Source: Chitinophagia bacterium (GTDB lineage: Bacteria > Bacteroidota > Bacteroidia > Chitinophagales > Chitinophagaceae). Taken from it: DNA of 11,640 bases. Under the pieces are notes generated by a model that searched no databases, was not told the DNA's origin, and worked only from the letters and a program-made list of their open reading frames with translations. The DNA is taken from positions 1 through 11,640 of the forward strand of contig RGMU01000029.1 of NCBI GenBank assembly GCA_010021705.1, given 5' to 3'. Positions 1 through 7,883 of the stretch are shown here, one piece after another; position 1 is the first letter of the stretch, and each line of letters begins with the position of its first letter. Both the position numbers and the translations under genes were made by a program.

Positions 1-1563
1 ACCCCGGCAGACCTTCCTGAAATATTGCCACATTACTTAATAGAACATTATAAATTATGTACCCGCTATGATGCCTTGCAGTGGATACACTTTCCGCCCA
101 CAGAAGAACATGCCGCCATGGCAAGGCATAGGCTAAAGTGGGAAGAGCTATTTCTGTCGCAACTTACCATTGCCCGCATCAGGCTGCAAAACCAAAAGCA
201 ACCGGGCTTTTTATTTGACAAAGTAGGCGATAATTTTAATATTTTTTATGAAAACCACTTGCCATTTTCGCTAACCGGTGCTCAAAAGCGGGTACTAAAA
301 GAAATTAGGCGGGATACCCGCACCGGTAACCAAATGAACCGCTTATTGCAAGGCGATGTAGGCTCCGGCAAAACAATGGTAGCCTTAATGACCATGCTAC
401 TTGCCATAGACAATGGCTACCAAGCGTGCTTAATGGCACCTACTGAAATTTTAGCGCGCCAGCATTATGAGAGCATATCAGCCTATCTGCAAGCCATGAA
501 TGTGCCCGTAGTGCTACTCATAGGCAGTATAAAGGGCAAGCAACGCAAAGAAATACTAAAGTTGCTGCAAGCGGGCTTAGTGCTCATAGCCATTGGCACA
601 CATGCCCTGATAGAAGATAAGGTAATATTTAAGAATTTGGGCATGGCGGTAATTGATGAGCAGCATCGCTTTGGCGTGGGGCAGCGGGCACAGCTATGGA
701 AAAAGAACACATTACCCCCTCACATATTGGTAATGACTGCCACACCCATACCCCGCACTCTTGCCATGACGCTCTATGGCGACCTTGAGGTATCGGAATT
801 GGACGAACTGCCACCCGGCAGGCAGCCAATCCAAACCCTACACCGCAAAGAAGAAGCGCGCATGGCTGTAATGCACTTTATAAGAGACGAAATAGACAGA
901 GGCAGGCAGGCTTATATTGTATATCCATTGATAGACGAATCGGAAACTTTGGATTATGAGAGCCTTATTGCGGGTTATGAGCAGGTAAAGATGTGGTTTA
1001 ACGAAAACAAATATCGCATAGCCATAGTACATGGCAAGCAAGACCCGGAAGAGCGGGAAATTAACATGAAGCGGTTTGTAAGCGGGCATGCCCACATATT
1101 GGTAGCTACCACAGTGATAGAAGTTGGCGTAAATGTGCCTAATGCCAGCGTAATGTTTATAGAAAGCGCAGAACGATTTGGGCTTTCACAGCTACACCAG
1201 CTAAGGGGCAGGGTAGGGAGGGGTGCTGAAAAATCGTATTGCATACTTATGACCGGTAACAAAATATCTGATGACAGCTACAAGCGCGTGCAAATAATGG
1301 TAGCTACAAATAATGGGTTTGAAATAGCAGAAAAAGATATGGAGATGCGCGGACCCGGGGATATGCACGGCACCCGCCAAAGCGGAGCACTGCAATTCAA
1401 ATTGGCAGACATTGTAGAAGACAAAGGCATATTGCATGAGACCCGCCTTGCCGCCCAACATTTATTAGCAAACGACCCTTCGCTTGAGCACCCTAATCAC
1501 CTTTCGCTAAAGAAGCTGTTGGCTAAAAAGAAAGATAAAAACGAGTGGGGCAAAATAAGCTGA
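1..1563 (+). CDS. recG: ATP-dependent DNA helicase RecG (5'-truncated by the window edge)
   Basis: RecG is a superfamily 2 double-stranded DNA translocase that remodels stalled replication forks and recombination intermediates in the cytoplasm. The frame is open from base 1 (TPADLPEILPHYL), so the true start and most of the N-terminal wedge domain lie upstream; 520 codons are visible, against about 690-700 residues in typical RecG. Helicase motifs appear in order: Walker A GDVGSGKT (352-375), motif Ia around APTEILARQHY, the DExH-type box DEQHRFG (655-675), motif III MTATPIPRT (from 733), then ATTVIEVGVNVPNAS and the arginine-finger motif LRGRVGRG (1201-1224). The RecG-specific TRG region RGPGDMHGTRQSG follows motif VI and separates it from Mfd and PriA. 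The usual GVDVPNAS reads GVNVPNAS here, a mild variant. The gene converges with msrA, 21 bases between stops. Identification is firm; only the 5' end is missing. Confidence 0.97.
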   Translation, partial: TPADLPEILPHYLIEHYKLCTRYDALQWIHFPPTEEHAAMARHRLKWEELFLSQLTIARIRLQNQKQPGFLFDKVGDNFNIFYENHLPFSLTGAQKRVLKEIRRDTRTGNQMNRLLQGDVGSGKTMVALMTMLLAIDNGYQACLMAPTEILARQHYESISAYLQAMNVPVVLLIGSIKGKQRKEILKLLQAGLVLIAIGTHALIEDKVIFKNLGMAVIDEQHRFGVGQRAQLWKKNTLPPHILVMTATPIPRTLAMTLYGDLEVSELDELPPGRQPIQTLHRKEEARMAVMHFIRDEIDRGRQAYIVYPLIDESETLDYESLIAGYEQVKMWFNENKYRIAIVHGKQDPEEREINMKRFVSGHAHILVATTVIEVGVNVPNASVMFIESAERFGLSQLHQLRGRVGRGAEKSYCILMTGNKISDDSYKRVQIMVATNNGFEIAEKDMEMRGPGDMHGTRQSGALQFKLADIVEDKGILHETRLAAQHLLANDPSLEHPNHLSLKKLLAKKKDKNEWGKIS

Positions 1564-1584
1564 TAATCATACTTAAAGCCAAAC

Positions 1585-2274
1585 CTATTTCAACTTATTG
1601 TTGAAAACTTTTTTAAACTTATCCACTTTAGGCTTGATTACATAAGAGCAGTAGGGTTGGCTTCCGTTTTCGTTAAAGTAATTTTGATGATAATCTTCTG
1701 CCTTATAAAACGCCTTAAAGGGTGATATTTCAGTAACAACCGGGTCATTAAAAACCTTTTCTTCATTCAGCTTTTGCTTATACGTGGTGGCTTTTTGGCG
1801 TTGTTCTTCGTTGTGATAAAACACTACGGAGCGGTATTGCGTACCCACATCATTGCCTTGTTTGTTAAGCTGTGTGGGGTCATGGCAAGTCCAAAAGGCT
1901 GCCAACAATTCGTCAAAGCTAATTTTGGTAGGGTCATAATAAATGTTGCACACTTCGGCATGACCCGTTGTGCCGGTGCACACTTCTTTATAGCTTGGGT
2001 TGGGTGCTTGTCCTCCGGAGAAGCCTGATTCTACCTTTAGTACGCCTTTAAGCAGTTGAAATTGAGCCTCTGTGCACCAGTAGCAGCCCGCACCAAAGGT
2101 AGCCGTGTCGTAATGCGCCGTAGTGGACGCAGTAGCATTATTCATTTTATGAAAAGTTTTTGATTTAGAAATGTCGGTATGTTGTGCACAAGCTGGTAGC
2201 ACCATACATTGCAGCACAAGCATAAGATAAAAGAACGTGTTTTTGTACATGATATTAATACTATTTCTTATCAT
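1585..2274 (-). CDS. msrA: Peptide-methionine (S)-S-oxide reductase MsrA, predicted lipoprotein
   Basis: MsrA reduces the S epimer of methionine sulfoxide in proteins back to methionine using a catalytic cysteine. The family signature appears as FGAGCYWCTEAQF (residues 60-72), with catalytic Cys64 and a second Cys67. The active-site segments GTQYRS and EDYHQNYF follow in the usual order, and a C-terminal Cys in QPYCSYV (about residue 212) may act as resolving cysteine. The 229-residue length is a normal catalytic domain plus an N-terminal extension. That extension is a hydrophobic stretch ending in the lipobox LPAC (Cys29), so the enzyme is probably exported and lipid-anchored in the envelope. 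Met9 (ATG at 2248-2250) is an equally possible start and would give a compact 20-residue lipoprotein signal. No MsrB domain is fused. It follows the ATP-grasp gene on the same strand after 75 bases and may share its transcript. Confidence 0.95.
   Translation of the reverse strand: MIRNSINIMYKNTFFYLMLVLQCMVLPACAQHTDISKSKTFHKMNNATASTTAHYDTATFGAGCYWCTEAQFQLLKGVLKVESGFSGGQAPNPSYKEVCTGTTGHAEVCNIYYDPTKISFDELLAAFWTCHDPTQLNKQGNDVGTQYRSVVFYHNEEQRQKATTYKQKLNEEKVFNDPVVTEISPFKAFYKAEDYHQNYFNENGSQPYCSYVIKPKVDKFKKVFNNKLK
1588..1614 (+). terminator. Candidate intrinsic terminator of recG, inside the 3' end of msrA
   Basis: A perfect 7-bp inverted repeat, TTTCAAC / GTTGAAA with a 5-base TTATT loop, spans 1588-1606 and is followed by a run of six T at 1609-1614. 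It lies 25 bases after the recG stop and has the polarity expected for ending + strand transcription. It overlaps the last codons of the convergent msrA. On the minus strand the hairpin is not followed by a T-run, so it looks one-directional. The stem is AT-rich and weak, hence modest confidence. Confidence 0.4.
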
Positions 2275-2349
2275 TTACGAAACATGCAGCCTATAAGATT
2301 TACCTGTCGGGAACTTTCACTTTTTACTGTAAAACAACTTATAAGCCAA

Positions 2350-3513
2350 TTATTTGCCTCTCTTTAGCGTTCGGTCTATTTTCTCTCTCACTAATTGGAA
2401 AAAGAAACCCCACAGAAATTGATTGCAAGATGCCAATAGCTTTTTGTCATATTTCGGTACAAATCTTTGGCTGTTTTCTTTGTTCAGCCACCAATACATT
2501 AGCCCGTTAAGGTCTTTTTCTACTATGGCGCGCATCATATCTTTTTTATAGAGTAGTACCTTCACTTCTTTAGGAAATTTGGCAGGGTCGGGCTTTACTA
2601 CGCTTATTTTTCCGCTTACTATACGCCTAATGCCTTCTGCAAAATCATTCCCGGTAAAGCGTCCATAATATATCCATGAATTGGGGCGCACATCTACTTC
2701 TATTAAATAATGCTTTTTTTCAGGTTCGCTATACATGAAGGCAATACTGGCAAAGCCATTTATGCCAAAAGAACGCCCTATTTTCTCTAATTCCGGCTGT
2801 ATATCGTCATATTGTATAAACAACCTTTGCGTGGATAATCCAAACTTACCTAAGATTTTCAATAATTTAGCATAACTGTAAACCACCAATTGCCCGTCCT
2901 TAAACAACACCTCCATATTAATGTCATAACCCTGAATAAACTGTTGGAACACTATGCTTTGTGAATCACCCACTTCCTTTAGTGTAGCCGCTAATTCCTG
3001 CTTGTTATTCACCTTAAACACGCCGGTGCCGGCTTCGCTTCTGTCGGTTTTTAGCATCATGGGGTAGCCCATATATTGGCTAATTTCGTCAAGGCTTTGA
3101 CCCGGAGTGTATATCATATACCGCGGGGTGTCTATGTTATACTTTTTACACAGGTTAGAAAAGCCCGCCTTTGAGCCTAACAGTTCTCTGTTTTCTCGGC
3201 TGGTAAGTGGCAATAAACGCCTAAATAGAACCTCATCGTTAATATTATCGTTCAGTATTCTTATAATCAGGTCATCACCCGCAATTATCCATTGATAGGC
3301 GTTCTCATTTTTTTTCACCAAACTAAATAATTGGGTAACAAAAGGCTGCTCCTCTTCCGGTGCTTCAATCCATTCGTCATATAGGTTGCTATTCAGCACC
3401 CAAGAGCCTTTTTTGCAAAACAAAACCACACGGCAGCCGGCTTCCTTAAATACGCCCGGCAACTCCATTAGTGAGTCCCAGTTGGCATAAGAAACAATAA
3501 GTACGGTGTACAT
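2350..3513 (-). CDS. ATP-grasp domain protein, substrate unknown
   Basis: This 387-residue protein has the layout of a stand-alone ATP-grasp ligase, an enzyme type that activates a carboxylate as acyl-phosphate and joins it to an amine or other nucleophile. Residues 1-100 look like the N-terminal alpha/beta domain (MYTVLIVSYANW, then alternating hydrophobic strands and helices). The ATP-grasp core follows: Lys155 in PMMLKTDRSEAGTG with the flexible glycine loop at 159-164, the FQQFIQGYDINMEV segment around 189-202 that contacts ATP, and the metal-ligand motif IEVDVRPNSW with Glu272 and Asn278. The order and key residues resemble carbamoyl-phosphate-synthase-like and D-Ala-D-Ala-ligase-like members. 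There is no signal peptide, so it should be cytoplasmic. No carrier protein, precursor peptide or biosynthetic partner gene lies nearby, so the substrate cannot be guessed. The start ATG at 3511-3513 fits the N-terminal fold. The gene is divergent from ychF and upstream of msrA. Confidence 0.85.
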   Translation of the reverse strand: MYTVLIVSYANWDSLMELPGVFKEAGCRVVLFCKKGSWVLNSNLYDEWIEAPEEEQPFVTQLFSLVKKNENAYQWIIAGDDLIIRILNDNINDEVLFRRLLPLTSRENRELLGSKAGFSNLCKKYNIDTPRYMIYTPGQSLDEISQYMGYPMMLKTDRSEAGTGVFKVNNKQELAATLKEVGDSQSIVFQQFIQGYDINMEVLFKDGQLVVYSYAKLLKILGKFGLSTQRLFIQYDDIQPELEKIGRSFGINGFASIAFMYSEPEKKHYLIEVDVRPNSWIYYGRFTGNDFAEGIRRIVSGKISVVKPDPAKFPKEVKVLLYKKDMMRAIVEKDLNGLMYWWLNKENSQRFVPKYDKKLLASCNQFLWGFFFQLVREKIDRTLKRGK

Positions 3514-3706
3514 AATATAAATGGTATAAAATATCGGATGGGAAATGAGCCATTATAGCTACCCGCAATTAACATTTGGAGGCTAAGATACTCCAATAGA
3601 CCCATTTTATTGCGAAATGTTTAAAAAAGTAGATAATGCGTGGATTACGGCAATTTTTCGTTGCCTTATTGGCACTTAAAAATGCGTTCTTACCCTTCAC
3701 ATAAAT

Positions 3707-3714
3707 CAAAGTTA
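3707..3714 (-). promoter_or_regulatory. Candidate Bacteroidota -7 element for the ATP-grasp gene
   Basis: Read on the minus strand this is TAACTTTG, an exact match to the TAnnTTTG -7 element known from Bacteroides and Flavobacterium promoters. A TTG (CAA at 3731-3733 on the + strand) lies 16 bases upstream, slightly closer than usual for the -33 element. It would leave a leader of roughly 190 bases before the ATP-grasp start, which is long. Confidence 0.35.
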
Positions 3715-3750
3715 GGCAAGGCATTACATACAATACTTAGCCCTAAATGC

Positions 3751-3758
3751 TATATTTG
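3751..3758 (+). promoter_or_regulatory. Candidate Bacteroidota -7 element for ychF
   Basis: TATATTTG matches TAnnTTTG exactly and lies 39 bases before the ychF start, giving a plausible leader of about 35 bases. No TTG is found at the expected -33 spacing, so only half of the promoter is supported. Confidence 0.45.
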
Positions 3759-3797
3759 CGGTTTATTAATAGTATAGCGTAGATATACCACCATTTT

Positions 3798-4898
3798 ATG
3801 GCATTACAAGTAGGCATTGTGGGTTTACCCAACGTAGGCAAGTCAACCCTTTTCAATGCAGTAAGCAACAGCGCAAAGGCACAGGCATCTAATTACAGAT
3901 TTTGCACCATTGAACCCAATGTAGGGCAGGTGGATGTTCCGGATAGCCGGCTTGACGCATTGGCAGCTTTAGTGTTACCACAGCGCATAATACCCACCAC
4001 CATAGAGTTTGTGGACATTGCAGGCTTGGTGAAAGGGGCAAGCAAAGGCGAGGGTTTAGGTAATAAGTTTTTAGCCAATATTCGTGAAGTGGATGCTATA
4101 GCCCACGTGATACGATGTTTTGAAGATGACAATATATTAAGAGAAGAAGGCGCAATAAATCCGGCTTCCGATAAAGATATTATAGATACCGAATTGCAGT
4201 TAAAAGATTTAGAAAGCGTTGAAAAGAAAATACAACGCATAGAAAAGCAAGCCAAAACCGGAGACACAAAAGCTAAATTAGCTTTAGATGTGTTGCTACA
4301 GTGCAAAGACCACCTTAATGCCGGTAAAAACATACGCGCACTTGGCTTGCAAGGCGAAGACAAAGAAGCCATTGCCGACCTGTTTCTACTTACCGAAAAG
4401 CCCGTCCTTTATGTGGCAAATGTGGACGAGGGTGCGCTACTAACGGGTAATAAATATTCCCAAGCGTTGCAAAAGATAGCCCAAGAAGAAGGTGCAGAAG
4501 TGATTGTAATGAACAACACCATTGAGGCGCAAATATCTGAAATGGAAAACCCGGAGGATAAAGAACTATTTTTAAGTGAATATCAGCTCACAGAGCCGGG
4601 GCTAAACCGCCTTATTCGCTCTGCCTATAAGCTACTGAACCTCATCACTTACTTTACAGCCGGTGTGCAAGAGGTGCGTGCTTGGACAATAGGCAAGGGT
4701 TGGAAAGCACCCCAAGCAGCATCGGTAATTCATACCGACTTTGAAAAGGGCTTTATTAAAGCAGAAGTAATAGGCTATAACGACTACATACAATATAAAA
4801 CCGAAGCCGCTTGCCGGGAAAACGGTAAATTGCGTATTGAAGGCAAGGAATACATTGTGCAAGACGGTGATGTGATGCACTTTAGATTTAATGTTTAA
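3798..4898 (+). CDS. ychF: Redox-regulated P-loop ATPase YchF (Obg family, Ola1-type)
   Basis: YchF is a conserved ribosome-associated P-loop NTPase of the Obg branch that, unlike its relatives, prefers ATP; it has been linked to stress and redox responses. The protein is 366 residues, the usual length. The P-loop GLPNVGKST is at residues 9-17 and the G3/switch II region DIAGLVKGASKGEGLG at 73-88. In switch II a Leu (residue 77) replaces the catalytic Gln position of classical GTPases, as in the HAS-type group. The specificity motif is NVDE (208-211) instead of NKxD, the change that explains ATP preference. A helical coiled-coil insert occupies about 130-200. The C-terminal TGS-type domain runs from about 283 (ITYFTAGVQEVRAWTIGKGWKAP) to the end (GDVMHFRFNV). 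The start ATG directly precedes the first beta strand. It is the first gene of the rightward group; the next gene starts 26 bases after its stop, so partial cotranscription is possible. Confidence 0.97.
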   Translation: MALQVGIVGLPNVGKSTLFNAVSNSAKAQASNYRFCTIEPNVGQVDVPDSRLDALAALVLPQRIIPTTIEFVDIAGLVKGASKGEGLGNKFLANIREVDAIAHVIRCFEDDNILREEGAINPASDKDIIDTELQLKDLESVEKKIQRIEKQAKTGDTKAKLALDVLLQCKDHLNAGKNIRALGLQGEDKEAIADLFLLTEKPVLYVANVDEGALLTGNKYSQALQKIAQEEGAEVIVMNNTIEAQISEMENPEDKELFLSEYQLTEPGLNRLIRSAYKLLNLITYFTAGVQEVRAWTIGKGWKAPQAASVIHTDFEKGFIKAEVIGYNDYIQYKTEAACRENGKLRIEGKEYIVQDGDVMHFRFNV

Positions 4899-4924
4899 TT
4901 TTTTTCATTTTTTTGTAATTTTCT

Positions 4925-5494
4925 ATGAAAACCTACTATACATTGATTGTTGCGGCTTGTTTAACGACAATTTACTCTTGCAACACAAATTCCCCTAAAA
5001 CTCCCTCCGGCAACTCCGCTACCAAAACGGATAATATCCATAGCCAATTAGATAGTGTAGCCACAAGGAAGATAATGGCAATGGCGGGCACTTATTTGTT
5101 ATTAAAAGACAATATGGTGGCAGCAAAGCCGTCTTTAGCCAAAACTACAGCTGCGCTATTGATGCAACAGGTAAAGGTGTGCAATAACGACCCCATAATT
5201 TCAAAAGACTCCTTTGAAATTGCCTTAATCAATATCAAAGAAATGTGCAATAAAATTGTAGAATGCGAAGACTCTACCTGTGAAAAGCAAAGAAGGCTAT
5301 TTGGATACATTTCAAATGACATGTGGTTAATCGTTAACCATATTCAATTAAAAAATTCAGGACTGTATCGCCAATACTGCCCCATGGCATTCAATGATTC
5401 GGGGGCTTATTGGCTTAGTAACGACCCTGAAATAAAAAATCCTTACTTCGGAAAAATAATGTTAGAATGTGGCGAAACAGTAGATACCTTATAG
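4925..5494 (+). CDS. DUF3347-type lipoprotein, possible metal-handling protein
   Basis: A small secreted lipoprotein of 189 residues. The N-terminus (MKTYYTLIVAACLTTIYSC) is a lipoprotein signal with probable lipidated Cys19, followed by a Ser/Thr/Asn/Pro-rich linker to about residue 40. The rest is mainly helical and ends in the block QYCPMAF (151-157), GAYWLSNDPEIKNPYFG (160-176) and MLECGE (179-184). I recognise this block as the DUF3347 signature, also found at the C-terminus of Bacteroidota CusB-like efflux adaptors. Cys152/Met154 and Met179/Cys182 are plausible soft-metal ligands. Four further cysteines (86, 108, 114, 119) lie in the helical part, so the mature chain has six besides the lipid Cys; they could form disulfides or add ligands. 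The TonB receptor starts only 19 bases downstream, which suggests an operon. A role in copper or other metal homeostasis is inference from the family's company; the domain name itself is recalled, not searched. Confidence 0.85.
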   Translation: MKTYYTLIVAACLTTIYSCNTNSPKTPSGNSATKTDNIHSQLDSVATRKIMAMAGTYLLLKDNMVAAKPSLAKTTAALLMQQVKVCNNDPIISKDSFEIALINIKEMCNKIVECEDSTCEKQRRLFGYISNDMWLIVNHIQLKNSGLYRQYCPMAFNDSGAYWLSNDPEIKNPYFGKIMLECGETVDTL

Positions 5495-5513
5495 CGAACG
5501 CCCACCATTAATT

Positions 5514-7883
5514 ATGAAAACAAACACTATCCTAATCACTCTCAGCTTGTTGCTTTTACCCTTATTGGGCTATACACAGCAATATACCTTATCGGGCTAT
5601 TTAAGAGACTCGCTCTCCGGCGAAGGCTTGCCCAATGCCACTGTAATTACCAAAGACTATAAAAATGTAGCCCAAGCCAATGTGTATGGCTTTTATTCGC
5701 TTACACTGCCCGCAGGCACGCACACCCTTATTTTTTCTTATGTAGGGTATAGGCAAATAGAAAAGACAATCACCTTCTCTAAAAACGAAGCCTTTAATGT
5801 TGATTTGCTCAACACAAGTGTGATGAAGGAAGTAGAGGTGTCCACCGTTAAAAAAGATGTAAACATTAAAAGTGCAGCTATGGGTACGGTAAAGCTATCT
5901 ATGGCAAAAGTTAAGCAACTGCCCGTACTTTTTGGCGAAGTGGACATATTAAAAACACTACAGTTGCTACCCGGTGTACAGTCGGGTGGTGATGGCAATA
6001 CCGGCTTTTATGTAAGGGGCGGTGGACCTGACCAAAACCTTATCTTGTTAGATGATGCTACTATATATAATACCGGGCATTTATTTGGCTTCTTTTCCAT
6101 ATTTAACTCTGATGCCATAAAAGACGTTACCCTAATAAAAGGAGGGGCACCCGCCAACTATGGAGGTAGGCTGTCTTCGGTAGTGGACATCACCATGAAA
6201 GAGGGAAACATGAACACGTTTCACGTGCAGGGTGGGGTAGGGAATATAGCCTCACGCTTTACGGTTGAAGGTCCCATTAAAAAGAACAAAGGCTCTTTTA
6301 TGGTATCTGCCCGGCGCACTTATGCCGATGTGTTGGCAAAGCCATTCATACCCGCGCTCAAAAATAGTGGTTATTACTTTTACGATGCCAACTTTAAAGC
6401 CAATTACAAGCTCAATAGCCACAATAGAGTATATTTTAGCAGCTACATAGGCTTGGATAAGTTTCAATATTTAAGCAAAAATGAAGTGTTTAAGGCAAAA
6501 GTGCCTTGGGGCAACAAAACAGCGGCTGTCCGTTGGAATCATCAGTTCAACGGTAAGCTATTCCTTAACACTACAGCCTTATTCAATAAATACGACTTTA
6601 GTTCGTCTTTTACCCAAGTAGCACCCGCTTCAGGGGGGAGTGGCTCGTTTGGCATCAAATTGGCTTCAGGCATAAAGGACTATCAGGTGAAGTCAGACTT
6701 AGACTTTTTTGTTAACAATAAGCATAGCATAAAGGCGGGCATACAATACACTTACCACACCTTTACACCTACTCAAATATCCGGCAATTCAGATACCATA
6801 GCCCTTACGCCTAATAACGCCATTGTAAAATATGCCCATGAAGCAGGGGCTTATGTCTTAGATGAATATGACCTTACCCGCAAACTTAAAATCAATGCAG
6901 GGTTGCGCTTTTCATGGTTTGGACAAATTGGACCCTATAAGCGTTATCAGTACAATGAAAATGATACAAAAATAGACAGCCAATACTATACCGGAGGTGC
7001 ATTAGTGCAAAACTATCAAGGCTTAGAGCCAAGACTGAATATAAGGTATCAACTGAATGATGACGCTTCGTTTAAGCTAAGTGCCTCCCGCACTTTACAG
7101 TTTCTGCATCTTGTTACCAACAATGGCTCTACGCTTCCTACAGACGTATGGGTGCCAAGCACGGCGAGGGTAAAGCCCCAAATAGCATGGCAGTATGCCG
7201 GAGGCTACTTCCGCAATTTTTTCAACAATACCATAGAAACATCAGTAGAGGTGTACTACAAATCCATGCAAAACCAAGTGCAGTATAAAGATGGCTACAC
7301 CCCCAATACCCTAAAAGACCCCGAAGAGAGTTACGTATTTGGTAAAGGAGAGGCGTATGGCATTGAGTTTTTTATCAATAAAACACAAGAAAAGTTTACC
7401 GGTTGGATAGGTTACACCCTTGCATGGACGTATTTACACTTTAACGACCTGAACAATGGCGAATGGTTTCCTGCCAAATATGACCGTAGGCATGATTTAA
7501 GTGTAGTTGCAAGCTATACACCCAATAAAAAATGGAGTTTTTCGTCTGTATTTGTGTATGCCACCGGCAATGCTATTACGTTGCCTACCAGCTACTACTT
7601 TATAGATAATACCGTTGTGCCGCAATATAGCAAAATGAATGCTTATAGAACTCCCGCTTATCACCGCTTAGACATTGCAGCCACCTATACCCCTAAGCGC
7701 AAGCCCGGCAGAAAGTGGGAATCTAACTGGAATTTCTCTATTTATAACGTCTATTTCCATGCCAATCCTTATTTTTTATACAATGAAATAGAAGGAACTG
7801 TTAGCTCCGGCATAAAATCGCGCATTGTTATGGTGTATATCCCTCCATTCATTCCCAGCGTTACCTACAACTTCAAATTTTAG
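5514..7883 (+). CDS. TonB-dependent outer-membrane receptor with N-terminal carboxypeptidase-regulatory-like domain
   Basis: This 789-residue outer-membrane receptor should import a ligand through a 22-strand barrel using TonB/ExbBD energy. A signal peptide covers about residues 1-22 (hydrophobic ITLSLLLLPLLG, then YTQ). Residues 24-100 form the carboxypeptidase-regulatory-like beta sandwich (LSGYLRDSLSGEGLPNATV, VYGFYSLTLPAGTHTLIFSYVGY), typical of Bacteroidota receptors. The plug domain spans about 118-235, with LPGVQSGGDGNTGFYVRGG (152-170), NLILLDDATIYN and GGAPANYGGRLSSVVDITMKEG. The rest is alternating aromatic-rich beta strands, ending in YNFKF with the terminal Phe expected for barrel assembly. 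It lacks the roughly 1000-residue size of SusC and no SusD partner follows, so it is not a polysaccharide-utilisation pair. No TonB-box or extracytoplasmic sigma-signalling extension stands out. It sits 19 bases after the DUF3347 lipoprotein gene, which suggests a shared transcript and perhaps a shared substrate; the substrate is unknown. Confidence 0.94.
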   Translation: MKTNTILITLSLLLLPLLGYTQQYTLSGYLRDSLSGEGLPNATVITKDYKNVAQANVYGFYSLTLPAGTHTLIFSYVGYRQIEKTITFSKNEAFNVDLLNTSVMKEVEVSTVKKDVNIKSAAMGTVKLSMAKVKQLPVLFGEVDILKTLQLLPGVQSGGDGNTGFYVRGGGPDQNLILLDDATIYNTGHLFGFFSIFNSDAIKDVTLIKGGAPANYGGRLSSVVDITMKEGNMNTFHVQGGVGNIASRFTVEGPIKKNKGSFMVSARRTYADVLAKPFIPALKNSGYYFYDANFKANYKLNSHNRVYFSSYIGLDKFQYLSKNEVFKAKVPWGNKTAAVRWNHQFNGKLFLNTTALFNKYDFSSSFTQVAPASGGSGSFGIKLASGIKDYQVKSDLDFFVNNKHSIKAGIQYTYHTFTPTQISGNSDTIALTPNNAIVKYAHEAGAYVLDEYDLTRKLKINAGLRFSWFGQIGPYKRYQYNENDTKIDSQYYTGGALVQNYQGLEPRLNIRYQLNDDASFKLSASRTLQFLHLVTNNGSTLPTDVWVPSTARVKPQIAWQYAGGYFRNFFNNTIETSVEVYYKSMQNQVQYKDGYTPNTLKDPEESYVFGKGEAYGIEFFINKTQEKFTGWIGYTLAWTYLHFNDLNNGEWFPAKYDRRHDLSVVASYTPNKKWSFSSVFVYATGNAITLPTSYYFIDNTVVPQYSKMNAYRTPAYHRLDIAATYTPKRKPGRKWESNWNFSIYNVYFHANPYFLYNEIEGTVSSGIKSRIVMVYIPPFIPSVTYNFKF

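Larger units (their letters stand above)
3514..3797. promoter_or_regulatory. Divergent intergenic region between the ATP-grasp gene and ychF
   Basis: This 284-base non-coding gap separates two divergent genes and should hold the promoters of both. It contains one exact TAnnTTTG element for each direction (annotated separately). It also has a 6-bp inverted repeat, TTGGAG / CTCCAA with a 9-base loop at 3576-3596, inside what would be the long leader of the ATP-grasp transcript. A shorter GGCAA / TTGCC repeat lies at 3649-3665. No small ORF or recognised riboswitch was seen. Confidence 0.6.

Noticed and set aside
25..27. TTG codon as the start of recG
   Set aside because: The frame is open upstream to base 1 and still reads as RecG sequence, so this is an internal codon of a truncated gene.
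3649..3665. GGCAA / TTGCC hairpin as a terminator
   Set aside because: Only five base pairs, no T-run after it, and it lies between divergent genes where no terminator is needed.
3893..4372. 159-codon minus-strand open frame inside ychF
   Set aside because: Fully contained in a highly conserved gene; its composition (Ser/Leu/Cys-rich) is that of an antisense shadow.
4899..4924. T-rich stretch after ychF as an intrinsic terminator
   Set aside because: No inverted repeat precedes the T-run, and the next gene starts at once; more likely a short operon spacer.
5514..7883. SusC of a polysaccharide-utilisation locus
   Set aside because: Too short for a typical SusC, and no SusD-like gene or glycoside hydrolase is adjacent; the upstream lipoprotein is DUF3347-like, not SusD.
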